Assembly (NCBI RefSeq): GCF_028858725.1
Contig: NC_084769.1
Span: 7,503,501 to 7,567,500 of the forward strand
DNA: 64,000 nt
Direction: 5' to 3'
From: Colius striatus
Taxonomy: Eukaryota > Chordata > Aves > Coliiformes > Coliidae
Shown: piece by piece, positions 35,871-47,800 of the stretch
Layout: every line of letters begins with the position of its first letter
How positions within the stretch are numbered: position 1 is the stretch's first letter
The notes under the pieces: generated by a model
Told to the model about the DNA's origin: nothing
The model's input: the letters and a program-made list of their open reading frames with translations, nothing else
Databases searched by the model: none
Program-made: the position numbers and the translations under genes

Positions 35871-38800
35871 ATGGAGCTGATTTCCAAGACAATCATCTAC
35901 TCTCTGTTGGTCTTCCCAAGCCTTGGGGTACATGGGGAATTTGCTCAGGGTTTTATCACCATTGCTGGACCTCTCCCCAGCAAGTTAATAGATAGATTGC
36001 ATCTGCAGAACCAAGTCTTGCCAAGGGAAGGTGAGGGCCCTGCCGTGGCTGAAGCTCATGATTACCTGTGCCAACACCATGTGGTGCCTCCTGAGCTGCC
36101 CCAGTACTTCTCCCACCTTCGTGAGATCGGGGTGACGCATTACAAGGTCTTCCTGCCCTGGGCACGTGTTCTGCCAGAGGGGAATGCCAGCAAGCCAGAT
36201 GAAGCTCAAGTGCAGTGCTACCAGGAGCTGCTCAAGACCCTGGTTGCTGCAGCCCTCAAGCCAGTGGTAGTTCTGCATCACCAGCATGTCCCCAGTGCCG
36301 TGGCCACACGGGCCGTGGGTGGCAAAGCTGACGCTTTTGCTGACCTTTTTGTGGAATATGCAGAGTTCAGCTTCCGAGTTTTTGGGGATCTGGTTGATGT
36401 GTGGCTCACTTTCAGTGACCTGCCAGGAGTCCTAAGAAGTCTGCCCCGAGCTGAGCCCCAGGCCCTAGCTGCTGCTCACCAAAGGGCCTACACCACCTAC
36501 CACGAGAGATACTCACCGGCGGGTAAGGAGAACGGGGAGGGGGATTGGGTTTGATGTGACTTTTTCACTAGTGTTTTGTGATGGGATTCACACAGATGCT
36601 TCAGTGTGAGTATGCTGTCAGTGCTCTCTGAATTAGACAGGAGCTTGTTACTCAAGGATTTCTTCTAATCCCTTATTTTCATCAGTTTTATAATTTACTG
36701 GTGATCCCGTTTGACTTGATGATGGAACTAGTTGGGGATAATACATATGTGTATGTGGGCAGGTTTGGATTTAGCCTTTTAGCCATCAGCCTGCAGTTAA
36801 TCTGAGCATCAGAAACTAGTACTTCAAAATCAAATAAAAGGCTTTTGTATACTTTTTCTCTAAGGGCCATTATCTGTATTATCCCACTGTTAGTTCATCA
36901 GATGCCCCTGATGAACCTTAGTCTCATGTTGTTCATACACTAAGCCTTAAATGTAGTTTTAATAGAGAGTAAAAAGAGGAACCTTTGATTCCTGCCCAGA
37001 CTTCTCATTTACAAAGCCTTATTCCTTACTTCAGTGTCATTGAAAACTGGGACTGCAGTTGCTGTAAGTTTAGTTAAGAGAGGAAGACAATGCCATCAGT
37101 CAGTGGCTGTGCAGGCGTTTTCATTAAGGCATGATGATGATGGGACTGAAATACCTCTTATGAGGAAAGGCTGTGAGACATGAGGCTGTTTAGCCTAGAA
37201 AGGGGAAGAAGACTGACCTCATCAATGCTTGTAAATGCCTAAAGGGAGGGCGCCAAGAGGATGGGGCCAGTCTTGTAGCGACAGGACAAGGGGCAACAGG
37301 CACAAGCCTGGAACACAGAATGTTCCACTGGAACATAAGCAGAAGCTTCCTTGGTGTTGAGGTGAGGGAGCCCTGGCACAGGCTGCCCAGGGAGGGTGTG
37401 GATGCTCCATCTCTGAAGGTTTCCAAACCCACCTGGACATGTTCTTGTGTGACCTGATTGAGTGAAACCTGCTTTAGCAAGGGGTTGGACTAGATGATCT
37501 CTAGAGGTCCCTTCCAACCCCTACCATTCTGTGATTCTGTGCTCTCAAGGAATATGGCTTTGGAGGTGCAGATCTAGCTGAAGAATCAGGTCAAATTCAA
37601 CTCTCACCTTTCCATCCAAAAGGTGGAAATCTCTGAAAATGTCTTTTAAAAAGCTGCTTGAAACTTGTGGTTTGAAATGACATTTCTCATTTAACCAAAG
37701 TAAAATGATTTAACTTAAATAAACTAACATGAAACAAAATATCAATCCAACTTCATTATCTCTATCAGTTACAAATTACTTTAAAAATTACTCAATCCAG
37801 TCTTAGTCTGTTTTTCTTCCTGTGTGCCATGACAGTCATAATCATCAAGCTATTTTGTAGATAATAGTCCTCCTGACCAACAGAGGAAAGAGTAAAAACT
37901 TCCTGAAATGTACTTGAAACTGTGAAGAGACAAGGCACAAGAAGCCTCCTGAGACATAATAGTGTGAGGAATTCTGCAGTGTCCTTTGTTTGACTTTCCT
38001 CATTGCAGACACTGGGATTTTTAAGTAATTAAACCTTAACTCTACCTGTGTTACACAGACAAAAGAGAATTTCCCCTCTTATAATGATGGGTTTTCTAAG
38101 CAGCTGTCCTCATGGGTCTGCCTTGTCTGGAATTCATCTCTCAGGCAGACAACTAGTAGAGCTGGCTGAGTTCAGAGGGGTGTTTTTGCCAATTTTTTAA
38201 CCTACCTGTGTCAGAAATGTTTGGCAGTACAGTTCACACTTTAGAAGCTGCTCAGCTTCCCTCACACATAACCTGGCCCCCCAAACCTCTGGCATTTCTG
38301 CAGCATCCAGCAGAGAATGGATTTCAAAACTTAACCACTGTAGAAACACCGCTTTTGGAGCACATTTCATAGGAGGAACGGCTGAGAGATCTGGGGCTGT
38401 GTAGCCTGGAGAAAAGAAGGCTCAGGGGAGACCTTCTGGCTCTCTACAACTACCTGGAAGGAAGTTGCAGTGAGGTGAGGTTGGTCTGTTCTCCCCAGTA
38501 ACAAGCAATAGAACAAGAGGAAACAGCTTCAAGTTGCACCAGGGGAGGTTCAGGCTGGATCTGAGGAGGAATTTCTTTGCTGAGAGGGTTGTCAGGCATT
38601 GGGCTGCCCAGGGAGGTGCTGGAGTCACCACACCTGGAGGGGTTTAAGAGAAGGGTAGATGTTGCACTTAGGGAAATGGTCTAGTGGTTGATAGGGCTGG
38701 AACAAAGGCTTGATATGATAAAGGTCTCTTCCAGCTGAAACTATTGTATGCTTCTGCAAACAGCTACCTAGGGCTCTATCTGATGATCCACAGCTTCAAA

Positions 38801-41800
38801 AATGTTCAACTGACTTTAAAAATAACTGCAATAAACTAATTTTTTTTGGTCCTTCATTCCCTACTAATAGACTGCCTATTTCTTGTTCTCAAGGTGGAAA
38901 GCTGTCCATTGCTTTAGGAGTGGGTCACATCTTGGATAGTGCTTCATCAGAATCACTTTTGGTTTCTCTTCAGGTAACTCCTTACTAGAAATTATTTCAT
39001 GGGTTTGGTGTGATTAGCCTGATTTTTATGTGCAGGTTCTATAAAGCTTTATTTGATTAGTTTGATCATGTGAAGCTGACAGACTTTTAAAAATTGCTCC
39101 AGTATCCCTTCCTGGCTGGGAGGCACTGATTAGGATGGGTAGAGACATCTTTGCTCTCACCACTGGCAGTTTTAACAGTATACTTGCTTAAATGACCTTC
39201 AAAAGGTGCCTGCAAAAAGGAGTAGCCATTGTTATTTTCTTTGCAAGTCTACTTCAAGCACCGCCCAAGAAACAGATACTTTATTTGCACAGAATCACAG
39301 AATGGTGGGGGTTGGAAGGGACCTCTAGACATCATCCAGCCCAGCTCCCTGCAGAAGCAGGTTCCCCTAGATCAGGTCACACAGGAACGTGTCCAGGTGA
39401 GTTTGGAAACCTCCTGAAAAGAAGCCTCCACACTCTCCCTGACCAGCCTGTGCCAGGGCTCCCTCACTTTCACAGCAAAGAAGCTTCTGCTCATGTTCCA
39501 GTGGAACCTCCTGTATTCCAGCTTGTGCCTGTTGCCTCTTGTCCTGTCACTGGGCACTACAGAAAAGGGCCTGGCCCCATTCTCTCAACAACCACCCTTT
39601 AGGTATTTACAAGCACTGATGAGGTCTTCTCCAGGCTAAACAGCCCCAGATCCCACAGCCTTTCCTCATCAGAACAGTGCTTCAGTCCCCTCATCAACTT
39701 TGTAGCCCTTTGTTGGACTCTCTTCAGCAATTCTGTGTCTCTCTTGAACTGGGGAGCCCAGAACTGGACACAGGACTCCAGATGTGGCCATTTATTAGTT
39801 TTAAATAACTGCTTATTAGCTGCTTATCAAGGATGTTCTTATTACGTTAAAACACACAACTATGCTGCAAATGATCTAGTTGCACAGGGATGGTACCACA
39901 GGAGGAGAATATAATCTCAACAAAGATTATGGCATCTTTTGTGTTAAAGCCAAGCCCTCTATTAGTGGTTGTCTTCACCTGGAGGATGTTGATGTAGGAT
40001 GTACTGAACAAATGAGAGTGCAGGTTTTATGCTTGGATTCACAAGCCTTCAACATTTAGTGGCAGTGTAAGAAATGCTGCAGGCCTGGCATTCAAGAATA
40101 TAAGCGAGGTGTGGTTTGTAGGGAGAGGAAAGATGTTGTGTTAGATAAGCTGACTAAACTAGAAGAAAACCTTGGACTGAAAAATAAGCTGAAAGCTGAT
40201 GAGGCTTTTTTCAGCTTCATCATCTGGTTTAATAGAAGAGTGCAATCTATTCTCTTGAGCTTGAGCACTTCCAGGGGGATAACACAAGTCGTTTGGAATG
40301 ATTAAAGATTGCTGAGGTGGACACTCCTCAAAGGGTTTATTGATAAAGGCCTACCTGAACCACGTAGTTGCAAAGGTTCCTCTGATTAATCATAGACTTC
40401 TTCAGTCTTACTAGTTAAAAGGTCATCTGTTAGTCATAAGTATTAAATTCATAAAATACTCCTCCAATTTCCTTTAGCTATTAAAATCTTTGTTTAGAAG
40501 GAGAGATACAAAATGCATCTTCCCTTACAGGATCCAGTTTCTGTTCATTATATCATCCAGGGGTCCTGTATGGCTGTATGACTTTGTCCTCCAGCAATGG
40601 ATCTTACTCAGTGTCATGGTTTAGCAAGGAGCAGCTTTTGCTTAGTAACAGGGGGAGGGGGTTGCAGTGAAGACCCGGTAAAGAGTTTTTGGACTCTTCC
40701 CCTGGCTCCTGGGTTCAGACCCACCTCCGGCCCGGTTGGGCCAATCTGTTGCCTCTGCCAGCACTATTTGGGGAGGGGAATTTGAAGTGCTGGCTGGAGG
40801 TGTAGGAGTGATACAAGATGGAGGCGACCACGCGGATCCTACAGCCAGAGGAGGAAGGAAGGAGAAGCAATAGACCAGAGACCCCTCTGCAAGCCGTGGC
40901 GAGAATGCAGCTGTATCCCTGCAACCCCAGCAGGGCCATGGCAGGGCTGAGAGCCACCAGCAGCTCCGTGTGAGTGAGCCCGGACGGGCGAGGCACTGTG
41001 TGGGGAGACGGCCATGACCCAGGCTGTGTTGGAGCCTGCGGGCCCAGAGCAGCCCCTCATGAGAGGCAGAGAGGAGCTGCAGCCTTGGGATGAACGCAGG
41101 TCAGAGCAGCCCGGGCAGGGCTGTGTGTGTGTGTGAGGGACCCCACGGGCTTGCAGAGCCACCTGTCCTGAGGAGGGACAAACGGCAGAAGCTATCAGGA
41201 ATAGACTGCCTGAAACCCCCACTGCCTGCCCCCATGGGCCGTTCAGGGGGGAGGAGGCAAAAACCCCGGGATCAGGGCTCTGAGTCCGGGCAGAGGGGAG
41301 GGGTGGCAAGAAGGTGTTCTTAAAAGGGCTGGTTGGACTCTTCATTGTTGTACCACTCTGTGTTGTTTCATTTTGGTTATGTTTGGGCTTTTAAGGTTAT
41401 GTTTTAGTTGATGTTGCATTAAATTAGTCTCTGTTTTCTTCCCCAAACCGAGTAGCCTGGTCTGTTTTGTCCTGAACCTTCAGCGGCAATTAAGCCCTCC
41501 CTGCCCTTGAGCAATTCTCAGCCTCTTCGGTACTCGAGGCTAATCGTGGTCTTTTGTTCCCTGATGGGCCTAAACCAATCAAACAGTTCAGTTTTACATA
41601 CTTGTAATCAAAGACCTGCAAAAAAAAAGAGAGTACATTGTACTTCAGATGGTTCTTCTCCTGTTTCCAGGACTCGTTAGGCTTCCTGTCACTCAGCCTT
41701 CAGTACTGCTGTGGAAATGAAACAGTGTTCTACCACGAACTGAGTGAACTCCAGGTAATTTAAATGCACAGCGTTAAAATTAGAGCAGCAGACAACAGAC

Positions 41801-44800
41801 CATAAATGGAAGGGGAATTTCATGTTTCTTGATTTTGATTTTTCAGCTCTGATTTTGCCGTGAGAGCTCTGGCAACAGCTACAGTAGGAAACAGCTGCAC
41901 ACTGCTCACTTCTCTGATGTTATTCTCACTTGAAAACAGGTGTTTGAAAGTGCTGGAAAGCCTCATTTTGGTCAATGCTCATTGCTGATGTCAGAACAAC
42001 TGCAATGGCATCATTCTTTTGTCCAGCGCTGCAAGACCTTCTCTTTCACATCTTAAGTCAACCTTAAGCTGTCGAGCTAATCACTTGGCATTAGAAAAAT
42101 AGTGGGTGGTATTTAGTGCTTACTCCGTTGATTTGTGATTTTAACTTTGAATTTTATCACCAATTCTCATTCTTCTAGCTGTTTCCTATCCTCTGTTAAA
42201 AGCAACAAATGCCAAGAGTGTGTTCTTCCTAGATGGCTGATGTTTCTTTTTAATGAAGTCTCTGACCTCTGGTTTTGCAGAATGTCTGGAAGCACACAGA
42301 CATCTTGATTTTCAGTCTAAAGTTCCTTGACTGTGGTTCCATGGAGGAGAACCTTTTCACACCAGTAGCTGCCATTATCACAGGTGAGTGACTTATTTCA
42401 AGAAGGAGGAGAGTTTTTTAGCTGAGCTCTGTGTGGCAAATTACAGAGGGTGTTCAAGATTGCCCAGTCCAGACCACTGCTGTTAGATGAAATAACTTTA
42501 TGGTTTCTTTCATAGCCTTCTTGGAAAATTATGGGAGGATGGTGTGTGTTGAGGGAGAGGATGAAGGAAGTCTTCCCCCAAAGCTTTTTGTCATTTTCCT
42601 CAGCTTCAAATTGGACCAGGGGAGGTTTAGATGGATATTGGGAAAAATTTCTTCACCAAAAGGGTTGTCAAGCACTGGCACAGGCTGTTCAGGGAAGTGA
42701 TGGAGTCCCCATCCATGGAAGGATTTAAAAGCCACATAGATGCGAGGCTGAGGGATGTGTGTAGATGTGACAGTACTGGGTTAGTGGTTGTACTCAATGA
42801 TCTCAAAAAACCTTTTCCAACTTTAATGTTACTGTGATCATTTTTAACATGAAATTGTAAATATCTAATAAAACCCCAACCTGTTTGATCTGAGCAAAAC
42901 AGCTATTGGTTATGAAATTCACCTTGTTTCTAAAGGGGTAATTGCATGTACAAGTTGTGTCATGCAATTCCTGGCAGCTAAGCTGGAACTAAGTCCCATC
43001 ACTTGCAACTTGTTTATTTTCAGCTCTTAATAAAGAAGAGACACGTGTCATTGGGTATGATGTTAATGAGCTCTTGGACTTCTCATCATCTCATGTTTTA
43101 AGGTACAGTTTTGGTCCCTTATATACTTAGATACTGTCATAAAATGGTGTCCTCTAGAAATTTATGTGCAGGTGGACACAAGACAGTTTCAGTGGTAAAG
43201 TCTGGTGTTACTTCCTGAAAGGAATACCTAGTCTCTTGCTATTACAGATAAGCCTTTAACCTGCTCTTACAGGCAATGTAATCCTCTTCCACTCTCTCAT
43301 CCTTGGTTGCTGAGACTGCACCTTCAAGCCAACAGTAACAAGTACATTTTCCAAGAGCAAGACGGTTAAAAATACATGAAATAGAGACTTTTGTAGGAGA
43401 GAAGCCAGTTGTGCCTACAGAAATACAGATGTCATTGTGCAGGGAGATGCTAAGGATTACAGAAGCAGAGTTGAGTAGTTTTAGCTTTATCCCATGGAAA
43501 GCCATGAGAGCAGTTGTAGCATGTGAAACTGCTACACACTGCAAGGTCTTTGCAGCTTTGAGCTAGCTGTAATGAAGTATGAGAATCTACCTGCCAAGAA
43601 GTGCATCTTGTGCTGCTCTGCAGTTAGTTCATTGCACTCTCCCTTTGTCAGCTAGCTGGATGGCAGTAGGTTGGACTGATCTGGTGACAAAGGAACTGTA
43701 CCCTAAGCAGCTTATGTCAGCTGAGTGGGAAGCAAACGATTCTTTCATCCTCTGAGTTTGTAAGTTGTGTGGCACTGGGATCTGCCTGGCAGGTTGTAAC
43801 TTCTTTTTGTTCTGTTTCCAGCAAAACAAACACTCTCCAGGAGAACCCAGATGCTGTTCTTGCCCCTCGCTCCTCCTATCAAACAGTCTGGGAAATGTTT
43901 GCCAAACAGCCTGAATCAGAGAGGGATTCTTTTCTGCAAGATGTCTTCCCAAGTGGCTTCCTCTGGGGCACGTCCACTGCTGCCTTTAACATTGAAGGGG
44001 CTTGGGCAGAGGATGGGAAAGGAGAGAGCATCTGGGATCAGTTTGGGCACACGAGTCATGTCTACATGAACCAAACAGCAGATGTGGCATGTGACAGCTA
44101 CTATAAAACCAGCTATGACCTCTACCTGCTTAGGGGGCTTCATCCCCAACTGTACAAGTTTTCTGTATCCTGGCCTAGAATTTTCCCTGCTGGCACCAAT
44201 GAGACCATCAGCTCCAAGGGTGTTGATTATTACAACCAATTAATTAACCAGTTGCTAGAGTCTAACATTGAGCCCGTGGTGACTCTGTTCCACTGGGACC
44301 TCCCCCAGGCTCTTCAGGTTCTTGGTGGCTGGCAGAATGACAGTATCATTGACGCTTTTGTGAACTATGCAGACTTCTGCTTTAGCACTTTTGGGGATCG
44401 AGTCAAGACCTGGATTACTTTCCACGAGCCTTGGGTTATCAGCTACGCTGGCTACGGCACCGGAGAGCATCCTCCAGGCATCACTGACCCAGGAGTAGCA
44501 TCCTACAAGGTAGGGACACAGCAATAAATAAGATCCTGCAGCTGCCATTGTTGTGTTGTTTTCCTCTAATGGGGCTTCTGAGACAACTTGTTTGCTTGTT
44601 GGGTTTATGATACTTGCAAAAAAAGATGGAGGAGTTGATGGATGCTACATGCCTTTGTTTTATTTTCCTGTTCTGAAACCTGGTGTTGAGGGACAGTCAG
44701 ATTCTTTTGCTTAACCCAAAACCTGCTGCACTCTGGCTATGATGTTGTGTTTTGTCAAGATTTCTCCCTTTGGATGGGGATGACATTCTCACACGGCATT

Positions 44801-47800
44801 AACGTCGATGCTTCAGGGTTCTTGTGTGTGACACTTACTGCTCTGCTTGCTGTCTCCAGGTGGCTCACACCATTCTCAAGGCTCATGCCAAGGTCTGGCA
44901 CCTGTACAATGACAGATACCGCTCTCAGCAGCTGGGCAAAGTGGGGCTGGTGCTGAACTCGGACTGGGCTGAACCCAAGACTCCCACCAGCTCTGAGGAC
45001 GTGAGGGCAGCTGAGAGGTACCTGCAGTTCATGCTCGGCTGGTTTGCTCACCCTATATTTGTTAATGGTGATTACCCAGATATCCTGAAGGCTCAGATCT
45101 GGGAAGCAAACCAGCAGTGCTCCACAACAGTGGCCCAGCTGCCTCTGTTTACAGAGGAGGAGAAGTCATGGGTGAAAGGGACTGCTGATTTCTTTGGCCT
45201 TTCCCACTACACGTCCCGCCTGGTCAGTGCCGTGGCTAACGGGACCTGCACGCCCAGCTACGGGAGCATCGGGAACTTCTCCTGGCACGTGGATCCTTCC
45301 TGGCCACAGACAGCCTCTTCTTGGATCCACGTGGTCCCTTGGGGATTAAGGAGGCTGCTGAAGTTCGTGTCCCAGGAATATACAGGGACAGAGATCCCAA
45401 TTTACATAGCAGGAAGCGGTGTGCCGACGGAAGGCGCCGGGCACCCCGCTAACGACACCCTGCGAGTGGATTATCTCCGCCGATACATCAATGAGGCTCT
45501 CAAAGGTACAGAGGCATTGTTAATTAGGTCTCTTTAATAATGGCAATTAGTTGTGCTGTCACTTTCAGGGTGATTAAGTTTAAAACATCACCACTTGCAT
45601 AGGGGTACGAGGTCAGCTGCCTGTTGTGTACGTAGTGAGACGTTGGATAGCTCAGCCTGTCTGATGTCCAAAGATGGAACTCTCCATTCTGGTTAGATAT
45701 GGGAATGGGTTTTTCATAGATACAGTTCAATGCAGCCTGGGCCTTAATATCATTCCCTCTGAGAGAACAGTGTCTGTGTAATTCAACTCCCCTGAAGGTG
45801 ATTTCCCAGGGGGCAGGCTTTTGCCTGCAGAGATCTCATAGATCAGGACTGAATGATGTCTACACTGATGAAGCAGATCTGATGACATCCTGTACCATTT
45901 CAGGTTAGAATTGTTAGGGAGATATTTATATCTGGATCGTTTTGGGCAAGGTTCAAGGTCTGCTTGTATCTTTGCAAACTGTGTTATCGACTGACGTAGA
46001 AATAATCATAGTGAATGAGGTTCCAGACAGCTACAGAGGTTTGAGGTTTCAGATACAGACTTGACTGATGCTCTTGAGATACACAAATCAATACTTTAAG
46101 GAAAACTTTATTACATATACTATATTAAATAGCTGGGTCATCAGTGTACAGCATTTGATCCTCTTGACCTAGTTCTCAATATTCTGATAGGAGTGTTAAA
46201 AGACCTGCAGAAAACACCATTTAGCATTGCTGTTATGCCTCAGCAGAAGATGGACTGCATTTGGGAAGGCAACTTTTCTGGAATGAAAGAGATTTAATGC
46301 TTTTTTTGTAGGCAGAGTGAGGAAGGATGCTGGACTTGCCTCTGCTGGTATTGACTGTACTGTACTGCTGAGTGAAACGCTCCTGTGCTCAGGGAAGATA
46401 GGCAAGCACTAAATCCATGTAATGTCTCACTTTAACTGGAGCTTTAAATCTAAAACTGCACCATATGCCTAAATTGATGAATTATGCTTGAAAACAAGAA
46501 CACTGGGAAAAAGATACCAGTGGCACAAGTATCCTGTACCCAAATACCTCTCGACTAATACTTCTTTCCTCATGCTTTTTTATCCCCAGGCATTTGACCG
46601 GCTCCTATTACAGCACTGAGCGCTTTTCTTGCCAGATACTCCCATTATATGGGGGCTTTTTTGCCTGAAAGCCCAGGCATAGGTGTTTGGCTTATCACAC
46701 TGTTACCCTCAGTTGTGGTGCTCGTGTTGTGCAGCGTTCAGGAAATGTTCAGATGAGTAACAGTGTCTGTTCTGTTCCTGTGACAGCTGTAAAACTGGAC
46801 ACGGTGGATGTCCGGTCGTATATTGTTCGATCCCTGGTAGATGGCTTCGAAGGCCCAGAGGGGTACAGCCTAAAATTTGGGCTGCATCATGTGGATTTTG
46901 AAGATAGCAGCAGACCAAGGACTCCCAAGGCATCTGCTTATTTCTATTCCAGTGTTATTGAAAAAAATGGCTTCCCATCCAAGGTCTTGGACGGGTTTTC
47001 TGCACCGGCAGCATTTGACCTCCCCGTGCCATACAAGCTGCCAAGTTTACCAGCATCAGAAGTTCCCTCCAAGGCAAAGGTTGTCTGGCAGAAGTTCTCA
47101 TCTCAAACAGACTTTGAAAGGGACATGTACTTTTATGGGACGTTCCCAGAGGACTTTACATGGGGCGTGTCTTCTTCTGCCTACCAGGTAGAGGGAGGTT
47201 GGGATGCTGATGGCAAAGGACCCAGCATTTGGGATAACTTCACCCACGTCCCAGGGAATATAAAGAATAACGATACAGGAGATACAGCTTGTGATAGCTA
47301 CAACAAGGTGGAGGAAGATATTTACCTGCTGAGAGCCTTAGGGGTAAAGAATTATCGTTTCTCCCTGTCCTGGTCCCGGATTTTCCCCAGCGGAAGGAAC
47401 GACTCGATAAACAGTCACGGAGTTGACTACTACAACCGCCTCATCAATGGGCTGCTTGCAAACAACATCACTCCATTTGTCACCCTGTACCACTGGGACC
47501 TGCCACAGGCTCTGCAGGATGTTGGTGGCTGGGAGAGCAGTGTGCTCATTGACCTGTTTGACAGCTTTGCGGACTTCTGCTTCCAGACCTTTGGGGACAG
47601 GGTGAAGTTCTGGGTAACGTTCAACGAACCCCAAGTGATTGCTTGGGCCGGCTATGGCTCTGGGGAGTTCCCACCCAATGTCAAGGACCCTGGCAGCGCT
47701 CCCTACAGGGTTGCCCACATCTTGCTGAAAGCTCACGCCAGGGTCTACCACACGTACGACCGCAAGTACAGAGCGAGTCAGGGAGGGGTCATCGCTCTGT

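Larger units (their letters stand above)
35871..43102 (+). other. LCT: LCT module I (partial GH1, exons 1-5)
   Basis: Exon 1 starts with a hydrophobic signal peptide and then encodes the N-terminal half of a GH1-like barrel. The acid/base region reads FSDLP instead of the GH1 FNEP. Exons 2-5 are short and diverged, and no nucleophile motif follows. In mammals this region is part of the pro-segment that aids folding and transport, with no activity of its own. Here it is retained at the same length and with the same exon count. Confidence 0.85.

Noticed and set aside
40839-41345. 168-codon minus-strand frame in LCT intron 2
   Set aside because: It lies inside the GC-rich LTR, with no retroviral or host protein similarity. 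It is open because of base composition.
46687-46786. Upstream in-frame extension of LCT exon 8
   Set aside because: The frame is open, but a good acceptor (TTCCTGTGACAG) at 46775-46786 and phase 1 from exon 7 fix the exon start at 46787.
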